From: Deltaproteobacteria bacterium GWC2_65_14
Lineage (GTDB): Bacteria > Desulfobacterota > Deferrimicrobia > Deferrimicrobiales > Deferrimicrobiaceae
Length of the DNA stretch: 53,077 bases
Assembly (NCBI GenBank): GCA_001797615.1
Contig: MGPV01000003.1
Coordinates: forward strand, 2,366-55,442
Direction of reading: 5' to 3'
Position numbers and translations under genes: made by a program. The notes under the pieces are model-generated. The model worked only from the letters and a program-made list of their open reading frames with translations, made no database searches and was not told where the DNA came from. Of this stretch, positions 37,801 through 47,948 are shown one piece after another; the stretch's first letter is position 1, and each line of letters opens with the position of its first letter.

Positions 37801-38011
37801 CCGGGAGATCCACCTGGTCGTCAACACGCCGGTCGGGAAGACCGGAGCCCACGACGACTCCTACATCCGGAAGGCGGCCATCAAGTACAAGGTCCCCTAC
37901 ATCACCACCACGGCGGCCGCGATCGCCGCCGCCAAGGGGATCTCGGAGATGCGCAGGGGGCACGGTGCGGTGAGGAGTCTGCAGCACTACCACGCGAGGA
38001 TCTCGGGCTGA
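34808..38011 (+). CDS. carB: Carbamoyl-phosphate synthase, large subunit
   Basis: 1067 residues with two homologous ATP-grasp halves. The first starts at [24 protein letters not shown] and the second at [21 protein letters not shown] near 555. Conserved metal and ATP segments are [22 protein letters not shown] and [15 protein letters not shown]. The C-terminal MGS-like allosteric domain starts near 935 ([15 protein letters not shown]). It makes carbamoyl phosphate for arginine and pyrimidine synthesis with CarA, which is not in the window. Ends one base before the phosphoglucomutase stop on the other strand. Confidence 0.96.
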   Translation: [1067 protein letters not shown]

Positions 38012-38012
38012 C

Positions 38013-39644
38013 CTATCCTTTCGCGAACACCCGGTCGACGAGCGCCTGCGCCTCCTCCTGGATCCGGCGCAGATGCTCCGTTCCCCGGAAGCTCTCCGCG
38101 TAGATCTTGTAGACATCCTCGGTCCCCGAGGGACGGGCGGCGAACCAGCCGTTTTCCGCCGCCACCTTCAAGCCCCCGATCGGCGCCCCGTTCCCGGGCG
38201 CATCGGTCCGGATCGACAGGATCCTCTCCCCGGCAAGCCCGGTGGCCTCGACCTGTTCGGGGGAAAGCCTCGCGAGGATCTCCTTCTGCGTCTTGGTGGC
38301 CGGCGCGTCGATCCGCTCGTAGACGGGCTCCCCGTAGCGCCCGGTCAGCTCCCGGTAGACCTCGCCGGGATCCCGGCCGCGGACCGCCGTCATCTCGGCC
38401 GCGAGGAGGTTCAGGAGGATGCCGTCCTTGTCGGTGGTCCAGGCGGTCCCGTCCTTCCGTAAAAAGGAGGCGCCGGCGCTCTCCTCTCCGCCGAAGCCGA
38501 ACGACCCGTCGAGAAGCCCCTCGACGAACCACTTGAAGCCGACCGGCACCTCGACCAGGCGCCTCCCCATGCCGGCGGCGACCCGGTCGATCATGCCGCT
38601 GCTCACCACCGTCTTGCCGACGGCGGCCTCCTTCGGCCAGCCCGTCCTTCCGGAGAAGAGGTGGAAGACTGCCGCCGCGAGGTAGTGGTTGGGATTCAGG
38701 AGCCCGGCGCCGGGCGTGACGATCCCGTGCCGGTCGGTGTCGGGGTCGTTCGCGAAGGCGACGTCGAACCGGTCCTTGAGGCGGATCAGGTTCGCCATCG
38801 CGTACCGGGAGGAGCAGTCCATCCGGATCTTCCCGTCCCAGTCCAGCGTCATGAACCGGAAGGTCGGGTCGACCCTGTCGTTGACCACCTCGATCGAAAG
38901 CCGGTAGCGCTCGGCGATCGGCGCCCAGTAGCCCACCCCCGCCCCCCCGAGGGGGTCCACGCCGATCCGAAGTCCGGCCTCCCGGATCGCCTCCAGGTCG
39001 AGGACCGATCCCAGGTCGGCCACGTAGGATCCGACATAATCGTGCCTTCGCGTCGTCCCGGCGGAACGGGCCTTCGCCTGCGGGATCCGCCGGATCCCGC
39101 GCAGTCCCTCCGCCAGCAACTCGTTCGCCCGCTGCTCGATCCAGCGGGTCTCCCCGGTGCCGGCCGGTCCCCCGTGCGGAGGGTTGTACTTGAACCCCCC
39201 GTCCTCCGGCGGGTTGTGGGATGGGGTCACGACGATCCCGTCGGCCAGGCCCGTCTTCCGTCCCAGGTTGTGGGAGAGGATCGCGTGGGAGATCGCCGGC
39301 GTCGGCGTGTATCCCCCCTCCCGGTCGATCCTCACCTCGACTCCGTTGGCCGCCAGCACCTCGAGCGCCGTCTCGAAGGCCGGCCCGGAAAGGGCGTGAG
39401 TGTCCATCCCGAGGAACAGCGGCCCGGCGGTCCCCCGCGTCGCCCGGAACTCGCAGATCGCCTGGGTCACCGCGAGGATGTGCGCCTCGTTGAAGCTGCG
39501 GGAGAAGGAGGAGCCGCGGTGGCCGGAGGTGCCGAAGGCGACCCGCTGCTCCGGCGCGGAAGGATCGGGGCGCTCCGTGAAGTAGGCGGACAGGAGCTTC
39601 CCCACGTCGACCAGCCTCTCCGGGTCTGCCGGCTTTCCGGCCAT
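38013..39644 (-). CDS. pgm: Phosphoglucomutase, alpha-D-glucose phosphate-specific
   Basis: 543 residues, as in E. coli Pgm (546). It interconverts glucose 1- and 6-phosphate. Motifs: [11 protein letters not shown] (N-terminal), the phosphoserine loop [16 protein letters not shown], the metal loop [13 protein letters not shown], the sugar loop [17 protein letters not shown] and the phosphate loop [20 protein letters not shown] 39644 is used; a GTG at 39653 overlapping the URO-D stop (GTGA) is an alternative. Part of an operon with the URO-D family gene. Confidence 0.94.
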   Translation of the reverse strand: MAGKPADPERLVDVGKLLSAYFTERPDPSAPEQRVAFGTSGHRGSSFSRSFNEAHILAVTQAICEFRATRGTAGPLFLGMDTHALSGPAFETALEVLAANGVEVRIDREGGYTPTPAISHAILSHNLGRKTGLADGIVVTPSHNPPEDGGFKYNPPHGGPAGTGETRWIEQRANELLAEGLRGIRRIPQAKARSAGTTRRHDYVGSYVADLGSVLDLEAIREAGLRIGVDPLGGAGVGYWAPIAERYRLSIEVVNDRVDPTFRFMTLDWDGKIRMDCSSRYAMANLIRLKDRFDVAFANDPDTDRHGIVTPGAGLLNPNHYLAAAVFHLFSGRTGWPKEAAVGKTVVSSGMIDRVAAGMGRRLVEVPVGFKWFVEGLLDGSFGFGGEESAGASFLRKDGTAWTTDKDGILLNLLAAEMTAVRGRDPGEVYRELTGRYGEPVYERIDAPATKTQKEILARLSPEQVEATGLAGERILSIRTDAPGNGAPIGGLKVAAENGWFAARPSGTEDVYKIYAESFRGTEHLRRIQEEAQALVDRVFAKG

Positions 39645-39649
39645 CGGGT

Positions 39650-40585
39650 TCACGGCATCTTCTCCCGCGCCGCCTCGACGATCGCCCGGATCGCGGCCGG
39701 GTTCACCGAGGCGTCGATCGAGCAGCCGTTCGCCAGGAAGAACCTCTCCCTCCCTCCGAGCCTTCTCCCCTCCCGCACATGCTCCTTGAGAAACGGGCCG
39801 GTCCGCCGGTTCACGATCGTGTGGTCGATCCCTCCCATGACGCAGCCGCGGATCTTCGGCTTGACCTCGGAAAGCGACGGCCCCTTCGGCCCGCGGTCCC
39901 ACCAGTTGAAGACCTGCGCGGGGAGGTCGAGGCACTCGTCGAACCAGAGTTCCTCCCCGTGGAGATGCGCGGTGTTCAGGATCGCCCGTCCGGACAACGC
40001 CGAAAGGACCCGGGCGGCGAACGGCTTCACGAACCGCAGGAACCGCTCCCGGCCGATCCTCTCCTTCCCGGCGGCGATCGAGAGAAAGATCCCCGCCGAG
40101 CCGGCCGCGATCGACCGCCCGCAGTAGTCGACCAGATTCTCCGTGATCGATTCCAGCGCCGCGAGCACTCCGTCCGGCTCCTCCTCCATCAGCCGGCCGA
40201 CATGCTCCCCCGCGAGGCTGCGCCGCAGCGTCTGCCAGGGGTCGAACACCGTGTCGAGGAAATAGGCCTCTCCATCCAGTTCGTCCGCGAGGATCCCAAG
40301 CGCCGCAAGCTGCTCCCGCCAGGGAGAACGCTCCACGTCGAAGCGGACGACCCGCCGCAGGTCCGAGGCAGAGCGGACCGCCTCGATCCCCTCCGGCATC
40401 GGGTAGAAGTAGTCGTTCATCACCTTGAGCAGGTCGAAGCCGTAGTGCCGGAAGTATTCAAGCGCGAGCGGAGCGAACCGCTCGCCGCCGGCATGCTGGA
40501 CGCCGAAATGGTACCAGAGGGAGAGCGGGGGCCTGTCCACGGCCTCGCCGCGAAGCACCCGGTCGACCCGCTCGATCCTGTCCAT
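39650..40585 (-). CDS. Uroporphyrinogen decarboxylase (URO-D) superfamily protein
   Basis: 311 residues from ATG 40585, with a GGAAGGAGGGGG site upstream. The N-terminus [20 protein letters not shown] is typical for the superfamily, which includes heme biosynthetic HemE and corrinoid methyltransferases. The strands and the C-terminal [20 protein letters not shown], then [21 protein letters not shown], are in line. It lacks the strict HemE R-Q-A-G-R start, and context (pgm, MFS) does not point to heme. A methyltransferase or unknown decarboxylase role is more likely, uncertain. Confidence 0.75.
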   Translation of the reverse strand: MDRIERVDRVLRGEAVDRPPLSLWYHFGVQHAGGERFAPLALEYFRHYGFDLLKVMNDYFYPMPEGIEAVRSASDLRRVVRFDVERSPWREQLAALGILADELDGEAYFLDTVFDPWQTLRRSLAGEHVGRLMEEEPDGVLAALESITENLVDYCGRSIAAGSAGIFLSIAAGKERIGRERFLRFVKPFAARVLSALSGRAILNTAHLHGEELWFDECLDLPAQVFNWWDRGPKGPSLSEVKPKIRGCVMGGIDHTIVNRRTGPFLKEHVREGRRLGGRERFFLANGCSIDASVNPAAIRAIVEAAREKMP

Positions 40586-40771
40586 GCCCCCTCCTTCCCC
40601 GCGAGGATACGATGACCCATTCGGGATCCCGGCGCAAGACCGCCGCCGGCCCGGGAGACACCGCCCTTTTTCAGCCACGTCCGGCCGCCGGATGTGCCAT
40701 CATGAACGCCAGGTCTTCGATCCCCCGGGAATCATGGCGGGGATCCCGTATCGATACCGGGCGGGGGCGCA

Positions 40772-42025
40772 TTGAACGATTCCAGAATGCACTACGGCTG
40801 GGTCATCGTCCTGGCCGGATCGCTCACCCTCTTCGCCTGCCTGGGGCTTGGCCGGTTCGCCTTCGGCATGCTCCTCCCCTCGATGGGAAAGGCGCTTTCG
40901 CTCGAGTATGACCGGATGGGGTTCATCGGCACCGGGAACTTCGCCGGGTACCTGGCGGCGGTCGCGATGGCTCCGTTCTTCATGCGGCGGTTCGGCTCGC
41001 GGGCGACGATCACGGCCGGACTCGGGATCCTTTCGGTCTGCATGCTCCTGATCGGGAGCACCGGGGAGTTCCTTCCCGTGCTCGTCCTCTACACCGTGAC
41101 CGGCGTCGGAAGCGGCCTGGCGAACGTCCCGATGATGGTGGTCGTCGCGCACTGGTTCGCCCGAAGCCGCCGCGGCGGGGCGACCGGGTACATGCTCTCC
41201 GGTAACGGGATCGCGATCATCTTCGCCGGCTTTCTCGTCCCCTTCCTGAACCGGACGCTGGGCCCGGACGGGTGGCGAACCGGGTGGCGCATCCTGGGGG
41301 GGCTGTCGGTGCTGGTCGCCGTGGCGGCCTGGCTTCTCCTGCGCAACTCGCCGGCCGAGATGGGGCTGCGCCCGGTCGGCGAAACGGGCAACCCCGGGAA
41401 CCCCTCTCCCGGGAATCCGGCGGCCGGAAGGGCTGCCCCCGCCGCGAATCCCTGGAAAGGGATCATCGCCCACCTCGGGGTCATCTACTTCCTGTTCGGA
41501 CTGACCTACATGGTGTACGGAACCTTCATCGTCACCACGATGGTCGCCGAGCGGGGGATGGCGGAGGCGCTGGCGGGCCGCTTCTGGGCCTTCGTCGGCT
41601 TCTTCGGGCTGTTCTCGGGCCCCCTCTTCGGCTCGCTGTCCGACCGGATCGGGAGGAAACGGGGGTTCATGGCGGTATTCGCGGTGCACACCGTGGCCTA
41701 CGGACTGGCCGCCTCCAGTTTGGGGAACTGGGCCCTCTACCTGTCGGTGTTCCTCTACGGGATCGCCGCCTGGTCGATCCCCACGATCATGGGGGCCGCG
41801 GTGGTGGACTACCTGGGACCGGAACGCGCGGCCGTGGGATTCTCCGCCGTCACCTTCTTCTTCGGCGCGGGGCAGACCCTGGGCCCCGGGCTGGCCGGGG
41901 TCGTCGCGAAGGCGGCCGGGAGCTTCTCCGTCAGCTACCTGCTGTCGGCCGTCGCGACGGGGATCGCCGTCTTCGTGGCGTTCCTGCTGAAGCCGCCGCG
42001 CGGGGAGGAGGCCGCCTCCCCGTAG
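40772..42025 (+). CDS. Major facilitator superfamily transporter
   Basis: 417 residues with 12 predicted membrane segments. The loop between helices 2 and 3 has the MFS A-motif equivalent RRFGSRATITAG, and the mirror motif DRIGRKRGF after helix 8. The N-terminus MHYGWVIVLAGSLTLFACLG resembles the oxalate/formate and monocarboxylate-like groups. The TTG at 40772 is preceded by GGGCGGGGGC, so it is taken as start; ATG 40787 is an alternative without a site. Substrate unknown. Divergent from the URO-D gene. Confidence 0.85.
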   Translation: MNDSRMHYGWVIVLAGSLTLFACLGLGRFAFGMLLPSMGKALSLEYDRMGFIGTGNFAGYLAAVAMAPFFMRRFGSRATITAGLGILSVCMLLIGSTGEFLPVLVLYTVTGVGSGLANVPMMVVVAHWFARSRRGGATGYMLSGNGIAIIFAGFLVPFLNRTLGPDGWRTGWRILGGLSVLVAVAAWLLLRNSPAEMGLRPVGETGNPGNPSPGNPAAGRAAPAANPWKGIIAHLGVIYFLFGLTYMVYGTFIVTTMVAERGMAEALAGRFWAFVGFFGLFSGPLFGSLSDRIGRKRGFMAVFAVHTVAYGLAASSLGNWALYLSVFLYGIAAWSIPTIMGAAVVDYLGPERAAVGFSAVTFFFGAGQTLGPGLAGVVAKAAGSFSVSYLLSAVATGIAVFVAFLLKPPRGEEAASP

Positions 42026-42028
42026 CCG

Positions 42029-43696
42029 CTAGTCGCCGCGACTCTCCCCCTCCCGCTTCACCAGCGGGACGATGAGCCTGGGGTTCATCCCCTCCCCGAT
42101 TTCCACGGTCTCGGTCCGGTCCACCCCCAGCGCCTCGTTCACGAACCGGAGACGGTGCGGGCCCACGGACAGGCGCAGGGAGGAGATCGGCGTCACGCCG
42201 AGAAAGCGGTCGCCGTCATAAACCTTCGCCCAGGGAATCGCCTGAAGGACCGGGAGCGTTCCCATCCGGCGCTCCATCTCCACCCGGAACCCGGGCAGCC
42301 GGGAGAGCGCCGCCGCCGGTATCCGCTTCTCTTCGAACCCGTCCCTGCTAAGATGCAGCGTCCTTCCCTCCCACGAGGAGAGGTCGATCCGCAAGGGGGT
42401 CTTCCCGAGGAAGGTACCGTCGTCCAGCGCGACCGTCACCCCTCCCGGCTCCGTCTCCATCAGCAGCCCCCGGGGGCTTTCCGACGCGCCGGATGCGGGC
42501 GGGGAGGACGGGAGGACGGACGGCTCCGCCGGTCGATCCTCGCGTGCCGCGGGAGCCTGCCGGGAAGGAGCAGGGGGGACGGAAACCGTGTTCCCCCCGG
42601 CGGACGGAGGGGCCTCCCCGCCTTGCTCCGGCGCCCGCCCCTTCACCGCTCCCAGGTAGAGCGCGGTACCCAGCGAAACCGCCGCCAGGCCTGCCGCGAT
42701 CCCGATCCCGAGGCGCCGTCCGGCCGCCTCTCCGTAGCCCTCTTTTCTCTCCCGGACCATCCCCGCCCGGTTCCACGCGGGCGCCCCCCCTTCCACGACC
42801 GTCTCCTCCTCGAACGCGGCCGCGGGAAACAGGAGGTCGACGAAGGAGGCCTGGTCGGACCTCGCCGGAACCGAGGGAACCGCCTCCGCGATCGCCCGCG
42901 AGAAGGAGGCGGCGCCCGGGTATCGCTCCTCCGGAGAGGGGGACAGGGCCTTGACCAGGATCCCGGCGACCTCCCGCGGGAAGAACCCCGCGGGGATCTT
43001 CCCGGCGGAATGCTCCCGGATCCGGGACAGCGTCTCCTCCTCGTCCCTCCCCTCGAAGAGCCGCCCGGGGAGAAAGAGCTCCGCCGCCACCACCGCGGCG
43101 GAAAACAGGTCCGACGCGAAGGTCGCCCTCCCGCCCCCGGCCTGCTCCGGGGAAAGGTAGGAGGCCTTCCCTTCCCATCCCCGCGGCGGCCGCTCCACTT
43201 CCCGGTCCGGACGGGCGATCCCGAAATCGGCGAGCCTCACGCCGCCGTCGCGGGACACCAGGACGTTTCCGGGGCTGACGTCCCGGTGGACGATCCTGCG
43301 GGAATGGAGGTATCCCAGCCCCTCGACGACCCCCTCGGTCCAGGATCTCCAGATCGGCAGCGGAACCGGAACGGACCTTGTCCGGATCTGGGCCGCGACC
43401 TGCGCGAGGTTCCAGCCCGGAATGAACTCCATGGCGAGGTAGTAGGTCTCCCCCTCCCTCCCGAAATCGAACACCTGGACCAGGTTGGGATGGGAGAGGG
43501 AGGCGGCGATGCGGGCCTCCCGGATGAAGAGCTCCCGGAAGTCCGGCCTGGCGGAGAGCCGGGGATGGACCACCTTGACGGCGGCCTTCTTTTCGAACCC
43601 CTCCTCTCCGCGGAGCCGGCAGAGGTAGACGTCCGACATCCCCCCGGAGGCGATCTTCTGCACGACGAAGTACTTGCCGAACCGCTCGGGCCTCAC
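42029..43696 (-). CDS. Ser/Thr protein kinase with two PEGA domains
   Basis: 555 residues. The kinase domain (8-265) has the glycine loop ASGGMSDVYL, K in AAVKVVHP, the catalytic loop HRDVSPGNVLV (instead of HRDLKPEN, as in many deltaproteobacteria) and DFG in ADFGIARP. A transmembrane segment at about 333-352 is followed by an Ala/Pro-rich linker. Two PEGA-like repeats follow (LLMETEPGGVTVALDDGTFL and LPVLQAIPWAKVYDGDRFLG), outside the cytoplasm. GTG start, three bases after ntrX. It is the last gene of the DUF4390-ntrYX operon, so cross-talk is possible. Confidence 0.88.
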   Translation of the reverse strand: MRPERFGKYFVVQKIASGGMSDVYLCRLRGEEGFEKKAAVKVVHPRLSARPDFRELFIREARIAASLSHPNLVQVFDFGREGETYYLAMEFIPGWNLAQVAAQIRTRSVPVPLPIWRSWTEGVVEGLGYLHSRRIVHRDVSPGNVLVSRDGGVRLADFGIARPDREVERPPRGWEGKASYLSPEQAGGGRATFASDLFSAAVVAAELFLPGRLFEGRDEEETLSRIREHSAGKIPAGFFPREVAGILVKALSPSPEERYPGAASFSRAIAEAVPSVPARSDQASFVDLLFPAAAFEEETVVEGGAPAWNRAGMVRERKEGYGEAAGRRLGIGIAAGLAAVSLGTALYLGAVKGRAPEQGGEAPPSAGGNTVSVPPAPSRQAPAAREDRPAEPSVLPSSPPASGASESPRGLLMETEPGGVTVALDDGTFLGKTPLRIDLSSWEGRTLHLSRDGFEEKRIPAAALSRLPGFRVEMERRMGTLPVLQAIPWAKVYDGDRFLGVTPISSLRLSVGPHRLRFVNEALGVDRTETVEIGEGMNPRLIVPLVKREGESRGD

Positions 43697-43699
43697 CCC

Positions 43700-45079
<1,380 letters not shown>

Positions 45080-45086
45080 GACTGCC

Positions 45087-47288
45087 TCACCCCCCTCCCT
45101 TCGGATGCGCGGGGAACTCGATCTCGAAGACCGCCCCCCGAGGCTCGTTGTCGCGGACCCTCACCGTTCCGCGGTGGTCGGCGGCGATCGTGCTGACGAT
45201 CGCCAACCCGAGCCCGGTTCCCCCCTCCATCCGGGAGAAGTAGGGCTCGAAGAGACGGTCCCGGTCTCCCGGGGGCACCCCGGGGCCGTCGTCGGAGACG
45301 GCGATCCGGATCAGGTCCAGCTTCGGCTCGTAGCCGCAGCGGACCCGGACCCTCCCCTTCCCCTCGAGGACCGCCGACGCGTTCTCCAGCAGGTTGGTCA
45401 CCGCCCGCCGGATCTGGAACGGGTCGAACCAGGCGTCGGGAAGGTCGTCCGCCTCGAACTCCCATGCGATCCCGGGGGAGGAGGTCCGGAACGTCTCCAC
45501 GACCGGGCGCAGCTCCGCCGCGAGCGAGCCCTCCTTGAAGGCCGGGGCCGGCATCCGGGCGAACCGGGTGAACTCCTCGACGAGCCGCTTGAGCGACCCG
45601 ACCTCGGAGAGGATCGTGCGGGTGGACTCCCGGAAAGCCGGGTCCCCCTCGTGCGCCGCGGCGAATTTCTTCTCGAGCCGCTCCGTGGAGAGCTGGATCG
45701 GCGTCAGCGGGTTGCGGATCTCGTGGGCGATCCTCCGGGCCACCTCCCGCCAGGCGAGGACCTTCTGGAGGCGCATCGACTGGGAGAGGTCGTCGAAGGC
45801 CACGACGAGCCCGAGATACTCCTCCGAGTCGTCGTGGAGCACGGCGATGCTCACCCGCAGAGAGACCGCCTTCCCGCCGACCGTCAGGCCCACCTGCCGC
45901 TCCAGCGTCCTTCCCGGCATCGTCCCCACCTCCCGGGAGAGAGCGCGCACCGCCTCGTAATGCTCCTCCCGGACGACCTCCTTGTAGGGCTTCCCGACCG
46001 CCGCCTCCGTCCGGATCCCAAGGAGCCGCTCCGCCACCTTGTTGATCATCGCGATCCGCCCCCCCCGGTCGATCACGATCACGCCGGTGGAGATGTTCGT
46101 GAGGATCGTCTCGATGAACCGGGTCCTCCTGCGCATCTCCTCGTAGGTGGAGGTGAGGGAGACGTTGGCCTCCTCGTAGTTCCGCTTCATTCCCTGCAGG
46201 TCGGCCGTCATCCGGTTGAAGGAGGCGACCAGGGTCCCGAATTCGTCGTCGGAGCGGTACTCGAGGCGGACGTCGAGATCGCCGGAGGCGACCTTCTCGG
46301 TCCCCTCGGCCAGCATCTGGACCGGGACCGTGATCTGCCGCGCCAGGTAGATCCCCATCCAGGAGGCGGAAAAGACGATCAGCAGGGTGATCAGGACGAG
46401 CGTGGCGATGTAGCTCGCGCGGATCGGGTCGTCGAGCAGCCGGACCTGGTGGTACTCGTCGTAGGCCTTCGCGATCTCCCGGATGCCGCGGGCCTCCTCG
46501 GCAGACAGGGTCCGGACCGCGATCGCCGCGCGGCCGTCCGGAAGTCGGCGGACCGCGGAGGCGAAGGTGTCGCCGACGAAGGTGGCCGTCTCCTTCCCCG
46601 GCGTCCCCGCCGCTTCCCCCTTCATCCGGGAGAGGATCTCCTTCACCGTCTCGGGAGATGCCTCCCCGGCCGACCCGAGCACCCCTTTCGGCCCCGCAAG
46701 GACCAGGGAAACCCCGGAAGTCTTTTCGCCTCCCGCCTTCGCCCACAGCTCCTCCGCGGAAGGATCCCCTCCGCCCGAGGCCATGGCCTCCGCCGCCCGG
46801 TCCGCAAGGGGCGCCAGGGAGAGGGCCTTCTCCTCGAGGTTTCTCCGCGCCATGTCGAGCGCTTCGTTCAGGGCCACGCCGACCCGTCCGCCGATCCAGG
46901 ACTTGATCCCGGTCGTGGTGATGTTCGCGGCCGCAAAGAAGAGCAGGATGGTGGGGACGAGGGAGAACGAGATGAAGATGAGCACCAGGCGGGAGCGTAT
47001 CTTCGCCCCCAGGATGTTCCGCTTCCGGTCCAGGATCACCTTGAAGAGGTTCCGGGTCACCAGGAAGATCAGCAGGACGACGAGAATGACGTTCAGATTG
47101 ATCAGCGCGAAGATGACGATGTTGCTGCTGAAGGCGACCGACCCCCCGATCGCGGCGAGATTCGCCTCGAGGATCGTCAGCCCCGCCACGAGGATCAGGA
47201 TGATCCCGATGGCGATCTTCTCCCGCCGTCTTCGGGCGGACTCTCCGTCCCGTGCCGTTTCCGGCGATATGCGGGGAACCGGCTTCAT
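45087..47288 (-). CDS. ntrY: NtrY-like sensor histidine kinase
   Basis: 733 residues from ATG 47288, which overlaps the DUF4390 stop (ATGA). Three N-terminal membrane segments (about 27-95), an extracytoplasmic part of about 190 residues and a fourth segment near 295 are followed by HAMP (near 320-370) and a PAS domain (near 385-490). The histidine lies in RRIAHEIRNPLTPIQ. The ATPase part has LLENASAVLEG, DDGPGVPPGD and GGTGLGLAIV. This domain order is typical of NtrY, partner of NtrX downstream. Confidence 0.92.
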   Translation of the reverse strand: MKPVPRISPETARDGESARRRREKIAIGIILILVAGLTILEANLAAIGGSVAFSSNIVIFALINLNVILVVLLIFLVTRNLFKVILDRKRNILGAKIRSRLVLIFISFSLVPTILLFFAAANITTTGIKSWIGGRVGVALNEALDMARRNLEEKALSLAPLADRAAEAMASGGGDPSAEELWAKAGGEKTSGVSLVLAGPKGVLGSAGEASPETVKEILSRMKGEAAGTPGKETATFVGDTFASAVRRLPDGRAAIAVRTLSAEEARGIREIAKAYDEYHQVRLLDDPIRASYIATLVLITLLIVFSASWMGIYLARQITVPVQMLAEGTEKVASGDLDVRLEYRSDDEFGTLVASFNRMTADLQGMKRNYEEANVSLTSTYEEMRRRTRFIETILTNISTGVIVIDRGGRIAMINKVAERLLGIRTEAAVGKPYKEVVREEHYEAVRALSREVGTMPGRTLERQVGLTVGGKAVSLRVSIAVLHDDSEEYLGLVVAFDDLSQSMRLQKVLAWREVARRIAHEIRNPLTPIQLSTERLEKKFAAAHEGDPAFRESTRTILSEVGSLKRLVEEFTRFARMPAPAFKEGSLAAELRPVVETFRTSSPGIAWEFEADDLPDAWFDPFQIRRAVTNLLENASAVLEGKGRVRVRCGYEPKLDLIRIAVSDDGPGVPPGDRDRLFEPYFSRMEGGTGLGLAIVSTIAADHRGTVRVRDNEPRGAVFEIEFPAHPKGGG

Positions 47289-47839
47289 GGCGCGGAAAGA
47301 TCTCCCTTCCACCAGTCGGTTTCGACATCCCAGATGGACGAGAAGAAGAAGATCGTGCGGAGCGGCTGGGAGAGGCCGACACGGTCCAGCCGGGTCCGGA
47401 TACGGGCCCGGTAGAGTTTCCCCTGGATCGCCGGGATCCGGAGCGGCAGGACGATCTCGTACGAGGTCATTCCATCAAGCGCCGAGAACAGGTCCGGGAG
47501 AGTCTCCTCCACGCCTCCCCGGCTCAGGCGATAGATGCGGGACAGGGAGTCGTGCCGTACCGACCGGGACACGGTGACCTCGCCAACCGTCACGTCGAAC
47601 CAGTTCCGGTGGATCCGCTCGACCCGCACGACCGTCCGGAAGGAGATTTCGATCCCGCTCTTGAGCGCCTCGACCATCTCGGGGGTAAAGGCGTCGTAGA
47701 GGCGGAAGCGGACGGTCGCCTTCTCGCCCTTGACCTGTCCGTGGATCTCGATGATTTTCGGCTCCGGGCGGGCGGCCGCAGAGAGGCCGGGGGCCAGCAG
47801 GATGCCGAACAGGATCAGCGGTACGGCAAGGTAGCGCAA
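47285..47839 (-). CDS. DUF4390 domain protein, exported
   Basis: About 184 residues, with a signal peptide starting near RYLAVPLILFGILLAPGLSA. The body has the DUF4390 pattern KATVRFRLYDAFTPEMVEAL, SGIEISFRTVVRVER and TIFFFSSIWDVETDWW. Function is unknown; it is often placed ahead of ntrY in deltaproteobacteria. TTG 47839 is chosen as start because GGGAGG lies five bases before it. An ATG 18 bases further upstream (47857) sits inside the promoter -10 box and has no ribosome-binding site. Confidence 0.82.
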   Translation of the reverse strand: MRYLAVPLILFGILLAPGLSAAARPEPKIIEIHGQVKGEKATVRFRLYDAFTPEMVEALKSGIEISFRTVVRVERIHRNWFDVTVGEVTVSRSVRHDSLSRIYRLSRGGVEETLPDLFSALDGMTSYEIVLPLRIPAIQGKLYRARIRTRLDRVGLSQPLRTIFFFSSIWDVETDWWKGDLSAP

Positions 47840-47855
47840 CGTGGCCTCCCGGGAC

Positions 47856-47883
47856 ATTATACCCGGATGAGGCAAACCTGCAA
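47856..47883 (-). promoter_or_regulatory. Sigma-70-type promoter of the DUF4390-ntrYX-kinase operon
   Basis: TTGCAG (47883-47878) and a consensus TATAAT (47861-47856) are 16 bases apart. Transcription would start near 47849, so the message begins almost at the ribosome-binding site of the TTG start. Confidence 0.7.
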
Positions 47884-47913
47884 CAGTTCCGGAGGTGCGC
47901 GAAAACAGGGGGG

Positions 47914-47938
47914 GAGTGGCCCGGTTCCCGGGCCACTC
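47914..47938 (-). terminator. Terminator-like hairpin after lpxC
   Basis: A perfect 11-base stem with a three-base loop (GAGTGGCCCGG and complement) lies 10 bases after the lpxC stop, followed on the minus strand by a C-rich run and TGTTTTCG. It separates lpxC from the next operon. Confidence 0.65.
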
Positions 47939-47948
47939 GGGTGGGGTT

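Noticed and set aside
33716-38116. A 1466-codon open frame across sir2 and antisense to carB
   Set aside because: Same effect of GC-rich third positions; carB and sir2 have clear family motifs on their own frames.
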